A stretch of DNA of 64,000 nucleotides, from NCBI RefSeq assembly GCF_024448985.1, contig NZ_JAMOII010000001.1:434001-498000 (forward strand), written 5' to 3'. Below are positions 46,609 through 55,869 of this stretch, in pieces. Made by a program: the position numbers and the translations under genes. The stretch comes from Stutzerimonas stutzeri (GTDB lineage: Bacteria > Pseudomonadota > Gammaproteobacteria > Pseudomonadales > Pseudomonadaceae). The notes below the pieces were generated by a model. It searched no databases. It saw nothing but the letters and a program-made list of their open reading frames with translations, and had not been told where the DNA came from. Each line of letters opens with the position of its first letter. Within the stretch, counting starts at the first letter, position 1.

Positions 46609-46690
46609 GGGCGCTCGGCTGCGGCGGCCAGTGGTAACATCCGGCTTGGCGCCGGTGGCGCCTGTCCGAATTCGAATGACGAGGTTCTCC

Positions 46691-47512
46691 ATGCGCTGTG
46701 CCGTTCAGTCCGCTTTGATCGCCTTGCTGCTGGCAGCGCCCTTTGCAGCGGGCGCGGCGGCTTCGAAGTGCGACCGGCTAATCGCGACCGGTGGCGCGGA
46801 TAACCCGCCATTCCTGTGGCGCGACCCACAGAACCCCAAGCGTCTAGTGGGTGCGAACGCCGAGCTGCTGAAGAAGATCACCGACTCGCTCGATCTTAAA
46901 CTCGAGGTTCTTTACACCGGCGATAGCGGCAAGGCGCTCGAGGAGGTTCGCAGCGGCCGCGTAGACCTGCTGGCCGATGCGGTGCTCAGTACGAAGGAAC
47001 TGGCGCACCTGGACTTCATTTATCCCTCCATCACCGCCTTGGAAATGGCCGCTTGGGTACGCAACGAGCCGGGCTTTTTTTATTCCAGTCGTGAAGAGCT
47101 GAAGGGCCGGCCAGGTGCTTACGCCGCGACGACTCGCTTCGGTGGGGAATTCGAGTCGTATGCGAAAAACAACTTTCGCTTGAGTTCAGCTCCCAACCTG
47201 GCCGCAGCTGTAAAAAGGCTGTTGGCTGGCCAGGTCGATTACATATTGCATGAGCGCTACAGTGCCGTCGCACAAGCCGGGTCGCAGGGAATGCTGGACG
47301 ACATGCAGCGGCTTGAGCCACCAGTCGACCGCCGCGGTATGCACTTCGCTGTAGCGCACGATTCGGCTTGCAACAGCCCTTGGCTGCGCGGACAGCTGGC
47401 GATAAAAATGACAGAATTGCGCGCCGCCGGAGTGCCGCAGCAGCTACTGGTAGAGAATCTCGAGCGGTGGAAGCAACGGCAACCGGCACCGTCAGGCGAT
47501 TCGCAACGCTAG
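46691..47512 (+). CDS. Periplasmic amino-acid-type solute-binding protein
   Basis: The 273-residue protein has a signal peptide (about 1-23, cut near AGAAA) and the type II solute-binding fold: NPPFLWRDPQ, LVGANAELLKKITDSLDLKL and VRSGRVDLLADAVLS are SBP_bac_3 features. There is no permease or ATPase gene next to it, so it may be an orphan binding protein or a sensor-like component. The ATG at 46691 has GAGG six bases before it. Its ligand is unknown. Confidence 0.85.
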   Translation: MRCAVQSALIALLLAAPFAAGAAASKCDRLIATGGADNPPFLWRDPQNPKRLVGANAELLKKITDSLDLKLEVLYTGDSGKALEEVRSGRVDLLADAVLSTKELAHLDFIYPSITALEMAAWVRNEPGFFYSSREELKGRPGAYAATTRFGGEFESYAKNNFRLSSAPNLAAAVKRLLAGQVDYILHERYSAVAQAGSQGMLDDMQRLEPPVDRRGMHFAVAHDSACNSPWLRGQLAIKMTELRAAGVPQQLLVENLERWKQRQPAPSGDSQR

Positions 47513-47522
47513 GAACGCTACT

Positions 47523-47873
47523 TTGACAAGATTTCTTCCATGCACGTTGGTGCTGTCGATGATGATCGGCTGTGCCAGCGATCCCGCACCCACCGAACAG
47601 CTGCGCCTGACCGAGCAAGCGTTGACCCAGGCCCGTTCAGTTGGCGCCTCGCAGGCGACTCCGGAATTCGTATTGGCCGAACAGTCACTGGCGGCTGCCG
47701 TCGCTGCGATGAAAGACGAAGATTATCGGGGAGCACGCCTGCACGCCGAAAAAGCTGAACTCGATGCTCGGCTGGCTGAGGCAAAGGTGCTTAACGATAA
47801 AAGCAAGCAAGAGCTGGTAGAGGTAAGCCGTCGTATCGAACGGCTACGTGAGCAGCTGAGGGCATCGCAGTGA
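47523..47873 (+). CDS. DUF4398 lipoprotein
   Basis: The 116-residue protein starts at a TTG, giving a lipoprotein signal with the lipobox MIGC (Cys17). The mature part is a helical hairpin of the DUF4398 family: QTATPEFVLAEQSLA-like segments and AEKAELDARLAEAK. It is found paired with OmpA-type lipoproteins, and here its stop overlaps the next gene by 4 bp (GTGA), so the two are probably assembled together in the outer membrane. Confidence 0.83.
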   Translation: MTRFLPCTLVLSMMIGCASDPAPTEQLRLTEQALTQARSVGASQATPEFVLAEQSLAAAVAAMKDEDYRGARLHAEKAELDARLAEAKVLNDKSKQELVEVSRRIERLREQLRASQ

Positions 47874-48676
47874 AGCCTATTTTCCTCGCGCCTGTATTGT
47901 TGGCGTCCCTCGTCGGGCTCCAGGGTTGTGCCACGCAAGAATCGCAACAGCAGCTGGAGCAAGCGGCTGCCGCGTTCCAAAGCGTCAGTGAGGATCAACA
48001 AGTGCTTCAAGATGCTCCCAAAGACGTTATGCGCGCGGCCGAGTCGCTGGACAGAGCCAAGCGCTTTGCCGACTACTGGGGTAGCGCGGAGGATGTTAGC
48101 CACTACGCTTATCTCGCCGAGCGCTACAGCGAGATTGCTCGGCAGCACAGCGAGCAGTTGCAGCATCAGCGGCTCGCTACCCAGCAGGCCTTGGCATTAG
48201 AGCGTCTGCGCCAGGCTCTCCAGGAGGCTAAGCTGCTGGACCTGCAACAACAGGGTCGCTGGCTCGAAGATCAGATGTTCAGCCTGGCGACCGCCGAAAC
48301 CGAGCGCGGCCTGGTAATGACCTTGGGCGATGTGCTGTTTAGGGCTAACAGTGCCGAGCTGGGTCCGTCGGCCAATCGTACCTTGCTTAAGGTCGTGCAC
48401 TTTCTGCAGCTCAATCCCAAGCGCAAGATTCGAATCGAGGGATACACTGATAACAGGGGCGGTGCGGCTGAGAACCTCGCCTTGTCACAGGCACGCGCCC
48501 AATCAGTGGGTAATTTTCTACAGAGCCTGGGGATCGACGCAGCGCGCATGGAAATGGTCGGCTACGGCGAGCAGTATCGCGTCGCTGAGAACGCGTCGGC
48601 GCGCGGGCGGGCTCAGAACCGGCGTGTCGAGATCCTATTTTCGGACGAACAAGGGCAGCTGGGCCGCGCTCGTTGA
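47870..48676 (+). CDS. OmpA family lipoprotein
   Basis: The 268-residue protein starts with GTG and has a lipobox LQGC (Cys20). Residues about 25-140 form a Gln-rich helical, coiled-coil-like part similar to the DUF4398 partner. The OmpA/MotB peptidoglycan-binding domain fills about 150-262, with LFRANSAELGPSANRTLL, EGYTDNRGGAAENLALSQARA and GRAQNRRVEI. It should tie the outer membrane to the cell wall. The pair is coupled. Confidence 0.9.
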   Translation: MKPIFLAPVLLASLVGLQGCATQESQQQLEQAAAAFQSVSEDQQVLQDAPKDVMRAAESLDRAKRFADYWGSAEDVSHYAYLAERYSEIARQHSEQLQHQRLATQQALALERLRQALQEAKLLDLQQQGRWLEDQMFSLATAETERGLVMTLGDVLFRANSAELGPSANRTLLKVVHFLQLNPKRKIRIEGYTDNRGGAAENLALSQARAQSVGNFLQSLGIDAARMEMVGYGEQYRVAENASARGRAQNRRVEILFSDEQGQLGRAR

Positions 48677-48738
48677 TCAATGGACGGCAAACGTAACTGA
48701 CTGTGTCGGCGAGTTCGCCGGTAACTGTATTGGTTTCG

Positions 48739-48764
48739 CATAACAGTGTTGTACTACTGTTATG
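48739..48764. promoter_or_regulatory. Palindromic operator candidate of the MocR gene
   Basis: CATAACAGT-N8-ACTGTTATG is a perfect 9-bp inverted repeat directly before the regulator gene; its right arm contains an in-frame ATG at 48762. It is well placed for autoregulation. Confidence 0.5.
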
Positions 48765-48788
48765 GTTCAGTTGCCGGAGCCGGACGAA

Positions 48789-50231
48789 ATGACCAATCTG
48801 TTGCTTTATCAGCGCATCGCGCATCAGCTTGCCGAAGACATTCGGCGCGGTGTCTATCGCCCGGGCGAGCGCGTGCCCTCGGTGCGCAAGATGAGCATGC
48901 AGCTGAATGTCAGCCATGCGACGGTCCTGCAGGCCTATGCCAATCTTGAAGATCAGGGAATGATCCGGGCGCGTCCGCAATCAGGCTTCTACGTTCACCA
49001 CACGCCGGCGCTGACCGCACCCACACCGGACATCGCGCAGGTCGAGCGGCCAACTCTGGTCACGCGCAGCAGCATCATCAATCAGGTTCTCAGCGAATCA
49101 CGCCGCGACGGGCTTATTCCGCTGGGCGCCGCCGTGCCTCACGTGGACTACTTGCCGGCTCGCGCCCTGCATCAACAGCTCGCCAAGGTCACTCGCTTTC
49201 AGAGCCAGCGGGCGTTCAGCTATATGTTCAGCCCTGGTTACGAGCCGTTGCGCCGGCAAGTGGCTATTCGCATGCGCGACGCCGGCGTGGTCGTCGGGCC
49301 GGACGAAGTGGTGATCACCCACGGTTGTGTCGACGCGCTGCAGATGTCGTTGCGGGTGCTGACCAAACCGGGCGACCTGATCGCCGCCGAGTCGCCCAGC
49401 TATTACGGTTTGCTGCAGTTAGCCGACCTGCTCGGGCTCAAGGTCATCGAAATTCCCTGCGATCCAGATACCGGTCTCAGCCTGGAAGCGCTGCAGCTGG
49501 CCGCCAGCCAATGGCCAATCAAAGCCCTAGTCTTGACGGCGCGCCTGAGCAATCCGCTGGGAGGCAGCGTACCCGACGCGCGGCAGAAGCAATTGCTGAA
49601 ACTGGCAGCGAGTTTCGACATCCAAATCGTTGAGGACGATATCTACGGCGAGCTGCTGTTTGATGCGGGATCGATCAAGGCGCTCAAATCCAATGATCGA
49701 GAGGGGCGAGTGATCTACTGCTCAAGCTTCTCCAAGACGATCTCGCCAGGTGTGCGCATCGGCTGGATCGTTCCCGGTCGTTATCGAGAAGAAATACAGC
49801 GCCTGCAGACGTTCAGCACGCATTCGGCCTGCAGCGTCACACAGATGGCGGTTTCGGCGTATCTGGAAAACGGTGGGTACGATCGCCATCTGCGATACAT
49901 CCGCCATGAGTATCGTAAGAACCTGAGTGCCGTTCAGTTGGCGGTGCAGCGTTACTTTCCAGAGGGCACGCAAATGACGCGGCCAACCGGGGGGTTCATC
50001 CTTTGGGTCAGCCTGCCGGCTCGGGTCAATGCCAAGGAATTGCATCAGCAGGCTCTAAGGCGCGGAATCAGCATCGCGCCCGGCCTTATTTTCAGTAACA
50101 CCGAGCAGTTCAATCACTGTGTGAGGCTCAATTGCGCATTGCCGTTGACGACCGAAGCGGAGCGGGCATTGAAGACCCTTGGCGAGCTGGCAGGGGAGCT
50201 ATGTCGGCAGGTCAATGAACCGAACGGGTAG
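48789..50231 (+). CDS. MocR/PdxR-like GntR-family regulator with aminotransferase domain
   Basis: The 480-residue protein has a GntR winged-helix domain at about 5-70 (LAEDIRRGVYRPGERVPSVRKMS) and a class I aminotransferase-like domain with the PLP Lys316 in SSFSKTISPGVRIGW. MocR proteins sense PLP or amino-acid-like ligands and usually control a neighbouring gene and themselves. The ATG at 48789 is preferred; 48762 lies in the palindrome. The target may be elsewhere because no transport or amino-acid gene follows. Confidence 0.9.
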   Translation: MTNLLLYQRIAHQLAEDIRRGVYRPGERVPSVRKMSMQLNVSHATVLQAYANLEDQGMIRARPQSGFYVHHTPALTAPTPDIAQVERPTLVTRSSIINQVLSESRRDGLIPLGAAVPHVDYLPARALHQQLAKVTRFQSQRAFSYMFSPGYEPLRRQVAIRMRDAGVVVGPDEVVITHGCVDALQMSLRVLTKPGDLIAAESPSYYGLLQLADLLGLKVIEIPCDPDTGLSLEALQLAASQWPIKALVLTARLSNPLGGSVPDARQKQLLKLAASFDIQIVEDDIYGELLFDAGSIKALKSNDREGRVIYCSSFSKTISPGVRIGWIVPGRYREEIQRLQTFSTHSACSVTQMAVSAYLENGGYDRHLRYIRHEYRKNLSAVQLAVQRYFPEGTQMTRPTGGFILWVSLPARVNAKELHQQALRRGISIAPGLIFSNTEQFNHCVRLNCALPLTTEAERALKTLGELAGELCRQVNEPNG

Positions 50232-50353
50232 GGCGGGAACCTAGAGCAAGGCACGGCAAACCGGTGAGCTGTCGTGCACGCGTGTTTAACTGCGATAAAT
50301 CGGTTGGTCGAGTGCCGTGGTTTTCACATCGTCTGGAAGGAGGACGTTGGCAG

Positions 50354-50866
50354 ATGAAATGGTCGAGTTTGCTGCTTGCGCTGCTTTTTCTGGGCGCCTG
50401 CGATGGAGACGATCTACCGTCCCAGCCTGGTCCGCCGGCTGCGCCTGAGGTCCAGCCTTCGGTCGATCGGAGCGCCGCAACCGCGCCCGTGCAACGAGAA
50501 ACTGATACCCCACCGAAAATCGAGATCGAACTCGAGCCTGTTACTGCGGGAGATCCCGAAGAGTTGCCATCCGAGCGAGTCGTGCCGGCAGCCGAATCGA
50601 AGCCCGTTTCGGCCGCGCCGAAGAAAAAGGTCGCGGTCGAGCAGATCGAGTTGCCCGAGCCGGAGCTGGATTTGAGTCTTCCCGAGGATTGGGCCGAGGA
50701 GCTCGAACCTGCCCAGGACGCAGAGGCCTTGAAGCTACTGCCGCCATTGTTCGAACCAGGCGAGGACTCACGCTCGGTGCAAATGAGCGGCAGTCTGTTG
50801 CCGGGGCTGGAACGCGACGACGCGCTGATCGACGGGGCCCAGATCAATTTCGAGCTCAAGCGCTGA
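50354..50866 (+). CDS. Hypothetical lipoprotein with Pro/Glu-rich body
   Basis: The 170-residue protein starts at the ATG 50354 with AAGGAGG upstream. It has a short lipoprotein signal (LLLALLFLGAC, Cys16) and a low-complexity mature part rich in Pro, Glu and Ala, ending with QMSGSLLPGLERDDALIDGAQINFELK, which looks more ordered. I do not recognise a family. It converges with the c-di-GMP gene with 14 bp between stops. Confidence 0.7.
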   Translation: MKWSSLLLALLFLGACDGDDLPSQPGPPAAPEVQPSVDRSAATAPVQRETDTPPKIEIELEPVTAGDPEELPSERVVPAAESKPVSAAPKKKVAVEQIELPEPELDLSLPEDWAEELEPAQDAEALKLLPPLFEPGEDSRSVQMSGSLLPGLERDDALIDGAQINFELKR

Positions 50867-50880
50867 CCGGTCGGGCACCG

Positions 50881-53343
50881 TTACGCAGGGTTCCGACCTA
50901 GGGGCTCGGTCTCAACGCCGCTCAGCAGGGCACGGAAGTCCGTGGTCATGAGCGGATGGCTCATGTAGAAACCCTGCATTTCGCTGCACCCATTGGCGAG
51001 AAGTCGTTTCAATTGTTCCGAGGTTTCAACGCCTTCGGCCGTGACGCGCATGCGCAAGCCATGCCCGAGTTCGATGAGCGCCTTGACGATGGAATGATCC
51101 TCGATGGAGTGCTCCATGCCGGAAACGAAGCTGCCATCGATCTTGATGGTGTCGAACGGGTAGTTGCGCAGGTTGCTGAGCGAGGAATAGCCAGTACCGA
51201 AGTCATCCATGGCAAGCCTTACGCCAAGTGCTTTCAGCTCGCTGAGCACTGCCAGTGTGCGCTGGCTTTCCTGGAGCAGCGCTGTTTCGGTTACTTCGAG
51301 TTCGAGGCGATTGGCCGCAAGCCCGCTCTGCTCCAGCGCCGCTTGCACCACCTCAACCAGCTCTTCGTTGCGTAACTGTAAGGGCGACAGGTTGACTGAA
51401 ACCATGATGTCGCCTGTCCAGCTCGCCGCTTCGATGCAGGCCTGACGCAGCACCCATTCACCAAGCGGATCTATCAGCCCGGTTTCTTCGGCCAGCGGAA
51501 TGAAATGCTCGGGCAGCAGCAGGCCGTGAGCGGGATGCCTCCAGCGCAGCAGGGCCTCGGCGCCGATGATGCGCATGCCGTCGCCGAAATACCTAGGTTG
51601 GTAATGAACCTCGAACTGATCTTCGGAAATCGCCTGGCGAAGTTCGTCTTCCTGTCGGCGTCGCTCCAGCAATCGTTTATCCATCTCGCTTCCGTAGAAC
51701 CGCCAGGTTCCTCGGCCACCCGCCTTGGCCTGATACAACGCGATATCCGCACAGCGCAGCAGCTCATTGGCTTGCGTCGCATCGGTAGGTGCTATCGCGA
51801 TACCGATGCTGGCACCGATATGGATTTGTGTACGTTCATAGAAAAAGGGTTCGCTGATCGCATCGACGACGCGCGCGCAAAGCTGCTCGATGTCTTCGTT
51901 GTGCTGCAGGCGACTCATCACCATGACGAACTCGTCGCCGCCCAGGCGCGCGACCAGGTCGTCTGCCCTGATGCACTGCGTCAGGCGGCTGGATACGCCG
52001 GTCAGTACTTCGTCACCAGCGCTATGGCCCAATGTGTCGTTCACCGGTTTGAAGCGGTCCAGATCGATGTACAGGACGGTCAGTCGGGATGCGCTGGTGA
52101 GCGAAGCGAGTTTAGTATCCAGATAGTCGCGCAAGTGGTTTCGATTGGGCAGGCCGGTCAGTGCGTCGTGCTGCGAAAGGTACTGAACGCGTGCCTGAGC
52201 CCGGGTTTCCTCGGTGACATCACTGGCGGTGCCTCGGTAGCCCAACAGCTCGTCGTTTCGGTAGATCCCACGGGCGGATAGCCGGCAGTGGCGCTCGCAG
52301 GCATTCGCCGCCTGGTAACTGCAGCGCAATGGTGTCTTGTGCGGAGCGGCCAGCCAATCCTGCAGCGCCGCGTGATCAGTGATCAGAAGGTCGATCAAGG
52401 GTCGGCCAATCCAGGCGGCCGGATCGTGGCCGGTAATCTCCTCGAAACGCCGGGAAAGATACGTCAGACGGGCGTTCTGGTCGGTTTCCCAGATCCAGTC
52501 CGATGCAGCTTCCGCTACGTCGCGGAAGCGCTCTTCGCTGGCGGCCAGTGCGCTACGGCTTCTTGCAAGGCGCTCGTAGTTGGCGTCCATCATCCGTACG
52601 GTTTTCATCGCCTGACGCAGCAGCAACCAGGCAAGCAGACCAAGGCCAAGGGTGACCGCCGCGATCACCGGCAGGGTCATCCACAGCAGATACCGGCCAG
52701 GCCGGGATAGCGTCCACGTAAATGACAGGGGCGATCCATCAAGCGTCCGCAGGGCAAGCACTTCATCCTTGCTCCGGGCGGTTTTGCCGTTCAGGCGCAG
52801 GCCGTTGATCGCATAAGCCTGACCCAAGTCGAGCAATCTGTTTGGCTCCAACACATCGGCGAAAACCAGGATCGAGGCGGGATCGTCCATCTCCTCGACG
52901 TCGCTATCGCCGGATGTCATCACGGCGGCAGCCACCATGGCCGGGTGGCCTTCCGCCGATAGCATGCCAACGGCGGTCTCTTCCTGTTCCAGCGCTTCGC
53001 GGGCCTGGGCGAGCAACGCGTCGAGTCCGTTGCCTAGCCAGGCGCGCGCATCGATCCGCACCAGCTCTCCGCGAATGACCGAATAGGTCGTTTCACCGCT
53101 GGCGTCGATCACCAACACCGCCTCATAGCCGAAATCGTCGTACAGCGAAGGGCCGAGGTTTGCCTGCTCGTAGGCCCAGTTCAGATTGACCTCTTTGCTC
53201 AGGTTGGCGTAGGCGTCGCCCCAGAATCCATTGTCGGCGACATGGCGGGACATGCCATTCATCTGCGCCTCGAATGCTTTGCCAGCGAGAAAATGTTCCA
53301 GAGCCAGGGCGTCGTGATCGATGGTGCGGGCGATGTGTATCAC
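50881..53343 (-). CDS. CHASE4-like/PAS/GGDEF/EAL c-di-GMP enzyme with disrupted start
   Basis: From the GTG at 53343 the product has 820 residues: a CHASE4-like sensor (about 1-215), a membrane segment at 219-243, PAS at about 270-385, GGDEF (intact at 468-472) and EAL (596-598, with DDFGTGYSS later). Both catalytic motifs are intact, so it could make or break c-di-GMP. The first membrane helix, needed to place the sensor outside the cell, is encoded in frame before the GTG (RRILPGIACLLATALLAAAI) but has no ATG, GTG or TTG. A start with a good ribosome site (AAGGAAG, ATG at 53464) is one base out of frame. A one-base error or mutation near 53440-53460 is likely. Confidence 0.8.
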   Translation of the reverse strand: MIHIARTIDHDALALEHFLAGKAFEAQMNGMSRHVADNGFWGDAYANLSKEVNLNWAYEQANLGPSLYDDFGYEAVLVIDASGETTYSVIRGELVRIDARAWLGNGLDALLAQAREALEQEETAVGMLSAEGHPAMVAAAVMTSGDSDVEEMDDPASILVFADVLEPNRLLDLGQAYAINGLRLNGKTARSKDEVLALRTLDGSPLSFTWTLSRPGRYLLWMTLPVIAAVTLGLGLLAWLLLRQAMKTVRMMDANYERLARSRSALAASEERFRDVAEAASDWIWETDQNARLTYLSRRFEEITGHDPAAWIGRPLIDLLITDHAALQDWLAAPHKTPLRCSYQAANACERHCRLSARGIYRNDELLGYRGTASDVTEETRAQARVQYLSQHDALTGLPNRNHLRDYLDTKLASLTSASRLTVLYIDLDRFKPVNDTLGHSAGDEVLTGVSSRLTQCIRADDLVARLGGDEFVMVMSRLQHNEDIEQLCARVVDAISEPFFYERTQIHIGASIGIAIAPTDATQANELLRCADIALYQAKAGGRGTWRFYGSEMDKRLLERRRQEDELRQAISEDQFEVHYQPRYFGDGMRIIGAEALLRWRHPAHGLLLPEHFIPLAEETGLIDPLGEWVLRQACIEAASWTGDIMVSVNLSPLQLRNEELVEVVQAALEQSGLAANRLELEVTETALLQESQRTLAVLSELKALGVRLAMDDFGTGYSSLSNLRNYPFDTIKIDGSFVSGMEHSIEDHSIVKALIELGHGLRMRVTAEGVETSEQLKRLLANGCSEMQGFYMSHPLMTTDFRALLSGVETEPLGRNPA

Positions 53344-53590
53344 CGCGATTGCTGCGGCTAGCAGGGCTGTGGCCAGCAGGCAGGCGATGCCGGGCAGAAT
53401 CCGTCGGGAAAGCGACCTGCGCCTTCGGGCCGCCGGCTCCGAACGAAGAGAAAACTGATGCCATCGATGCTTCCTTCAAAGGAGGCAGACGGATTACTTG
53501 GATGAAGGCCTAAAGCCCCCTTTGACTGCCGGGCCAGTCGGCGTGATGGGTCGGGTGGGACATGACCGGCGGTTGGCTGTCGAGCAGGCG

Positions 53591-53758
53591 CTACCTGTTT
53601 CGCGCGTCTTCGGCATCCGCTTCGGCGTTGCGTTGGGCAATTCGTTGTTTCTGCTCTTCGGTGAGCGGGATCTTGCGGGCGCCGGCGCGCAGCATCAACA
53701 GCCCGCCAACGATCGTACCGAGCACCAGGGCCAGCAATAACCAGATATACCAAGGCAT
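53591..53758 (-). CDS. DUF2897 small membrane protein
   Basis: The 55-residue protein MPWYIWLLLALVLGTIVGGL... has one hydrophobic segment and a basic then acidic helical tail ending AEDARNR. AGGAG lies before the ATG. It matches the DUF2897 family commonly next to pyrF in Pseudomonas. Function is unknown. It is divergent from pyrF. Confidence 0.82.
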   Translation of the reverse strand: MPWYIWLLLALVLGTIVGGLLMLRAGARKIPLTEEQKQRIAQRNAEADAEDARNR

Positions 53759-53917
53759 GTTCTACTCCTGAGACTACGAGGTTCATTTCACCTTACGTCA
53801 CGAACCGTAGCTGCGCCATTGTGTGTATGAACTGCGCACCGAAGGCGGTCCGCTCGCGGCGCCTGGACGATGTTTTTTCTGCGACAATGCGCGCCGAAAA
53901 TTTGCCGAGGAATCGCC

Positions 53918-54613
53918 ATGACTTGCCAGACTCCCATCATCGTTGCGCTCGATTTTCCGTCCCGTGATGCTGCGCTGGCGCTGGCCGGCCAACTCGATCC
54001 GGCGCTTTGTCGCGTCAAGGTCGGCAAGGAGCTGTTCACCCGTTGTGGTCCACAAATAGTCGAAGCGCTGCAGACACAAGGATTCGAGGTGTTTCTCGAT
54101 CTGAAATTCCATGACATCCCCAACACCACGGCGATGGCAGTCAAGGCGGCGGCGGAGCTGGGCGTGTGGATGGTCAATGTGCACTGTTCGGGTGGCCTGC
54201 GGATGATGGCGGCTTGCCGCGAAACCCTCGATAAGACGAAGGGGCGTGCGCCGTTGCTGATTGGCGTCACGGTACTAACCAGCATGGAACAGGCGGACCT
54301 CGCCGACATCGGCCTCGATCTGGCACCGCAGCAGCAGGTGTTGCGTCTGGCTGGTTTGGCGGCGGAGGCCGGGTTGGACGGGCTGGTATGTTCGGCTCAG
54401 GAAGCGCAGCCGCTCAAGGCGCGATTTGCCGGGTTGCAGCTGGTAACGCCTGGGATTCGTCCCGCTGGCAGCGCGGCGGACGATCAGCGACGCATTCTGA
54501 CCCCCGCCGAGGCGATGGCAGCCGGCTCCGACTATCTGGTGATCGGCCGTCCTATTGCGCAGGCAGCCGATCCGGCCCAGGCGCTGGCCGCGGTGGTCGC
54601 CGAGCTGGCGTGA
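53918..54613 (+). CDS. pyrF: Orotidine 5'-phosphate decarboxylase
   Basis: The 231-residue TIM-barrel enzyme makes UMP from OMP, the last step of pyrimidine synthesis. Catalytic residues lie in [12 protein letters not shown] (Asp61, Lys63, Asp66), and VTPGIRP binds phosphate late in the chain. The ATG at 53918 has GAGG upstream; the 16 extra upstream codons are not used. Confidence 0.97.
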   Translation: MTCQTPIIVALDFPSRDAALALAGQLDPALCRVKVGKELFTRCGPQIVEALQTQGFEVFLDLKFHDIPNTTAMAVKAAAELGVWMVNVHCSGGLRMMAACRETLDKTKGRAPLLIGVTVLTSMEQADLADIGLDLAPQQQVLRLAGLAAEAGLDGLVCSAQEAQPLKARFAGLQLVTPGIRPAGSAADDQRRILTPAEAMAAGSDYLVIGRPIAQAADPAQALAAVVAELA

Positions 54614-54619
54614 CGATGA

Positions 54620-54642
54620 GCTGGCCGCCTAGCGCGGCCAGC
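54620..54642. terminator. Hairpin between pyrF and the converging oxidoreductase
   Basis: GCTGGCCGC-N5-GCGGCCAGC, a perfect 9-bp GC-rich stem without a T tract. It may act as a weak terminator for both genes. Confidence 0.4.
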
Positions 54643-54651
54643 CCATACGGC

Positions 54652-55656
54652 TTAGCTGACTTTCAGTACCAGCTTGCCGAAGTTGCCGCCGGTGAAAAGC
54701 TTCATCAGGGTGTCGGGGAAGGTTTCCAGACCCTCGACGATGTCTTCCTTGCTCTTCAGCTCACCGCTCTGCATCCAGCCCGCCATGTCCTGCATAGCCT
54801 CGGGATAACGCGACACGTAGTCCATCACCACCATGCCCTGCATGCGCGCACGGTTGACCAGCAAGGACAGGTAGTTGGCTGGTCCCTTGACCGCTTCCTT
54901 GTTGTTGTACTGGCTGATGGCGCCGCAAATCACGATGCGGGCGCCAACGGTGATACGCGTCAGCACCGCGTCGAGAATATTGCCGCCAACGTTGTCGAAG
55001 AATACGTCGACGCCCTTCGGGCAGGTGCGTTTCAGGCCAGCGGCGACGTCTTCACTCTTGTAGTCGATGGCGGCATCGAAACCGAGCTCCTCGGTAAGGA
55101 AGCGGCACTTATCGGCGCCGCCAGCGATGCCAACCACGTGACAACCTTTTATCTTCGCGATCTGCCCGGCCACGCTGCCCACCGCACCGGCGGCACCGGA
55201 CAGCACCACGGTCTCGCCGGCTTTCGGTTCGCCCACCGCCAGCAGGCCGAAGTAAGCGGTCATGCCAGTCATGCCCAGCGCCGACAAGTAGCGCGGCAGC
55301 GGTGCCTGTTCCGGATCGACCTTGTAGAAACCTTTCGGCTCGCCCAGGAAGTAGTCCTGCACGCCCAGCGCGCCATTGACGTAATCGCCTTCGGCGAAAT
55401 CTGGATGCTGCGAGGCGATCACCTTGCCCACGCCAAGCGCGCGCATCACTTCACCGATGCCGACCGGCGGAATATAGGATTTGGCATCGTTCATCCAGCC
55501 GCGCATGGCCGGGTCCAGCGACAGGTATTCCACCTTGACTAGAATTTGGTTCGCGCCGGGCTCGCTCACTGGCTTTTCAACGAATTCGAAGGTGTCGCGG
55601 GTTGGGGCGCCGATCGGGCGCTTGGCCAAGAGGAACTGGCGATTGGTCGTGTCCAT
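54652..55656 (-). CDS. NADP-dependent oxidoreductase (CurA/leukotriene B4 dehydrogenase type)
   Basis: The 334-residue medium-chain reductase lacks zinc ligands and has the family marks LSLDPAMRGWM, GMTGMTAYFGLL, LSGAAGAVGSVAGQIAK for NADP(H), and VDVFFDNVGGNILDAVL. The group reduces alpha,beta-unsaturated ketones and aldehydes, including curcumin. It is a single gene, convergent with pyrF and divergent from an SDR gene. Confidence 0.92.
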   Translation of the reverse strand: MDTTNRQFLLAKRPIGAPTRDTFEFVEKPVSEPGANQILVKVEYLSLDPAMRGWMNDAKSYIPPVGIGEVMRALGVGKVIASQHPDFAEGDYVNGALGVQDYFLGEPKGFYKVDPEQAPLPRYLSALGMTGMTAYFGLLAVGEPKAGETVVLSGAAGAVGSVAGQIAKIKGCHVVGIAGGADKCRFLTEELGFDAAIDYKSEDVAAGLKRTCPKGVDVFFDNVGGNILDAVLTRITVGARIVICGAISQYNNKEAVKGPANYLSLLVNRARMQGMVVMDYVSRYPEAMQDMAGWMQSGELKSKEDIVEGLETFPDTLMKLFTGGNFGKLVLKVS

Positions 55657-55869
55657 GTAAACCTCGGTCTATGCAAAACCTTGGTTTAGCCCGCCGAGGC
55701 CGGCCGCGCAAGCAAGGCGGGAATCTTGGAATGCAGCGGCATCCGCCCGAGTGATATCGCCCTTGAGCGCTTAACCCGTATCTCGGATGGCGGTATAACC
55801 ATGACCCGCGTTTGGCTTGCAGTCACTTTTGGACTCGGCACTTTATTTCAATCGAGCAAGGTATCTAGC

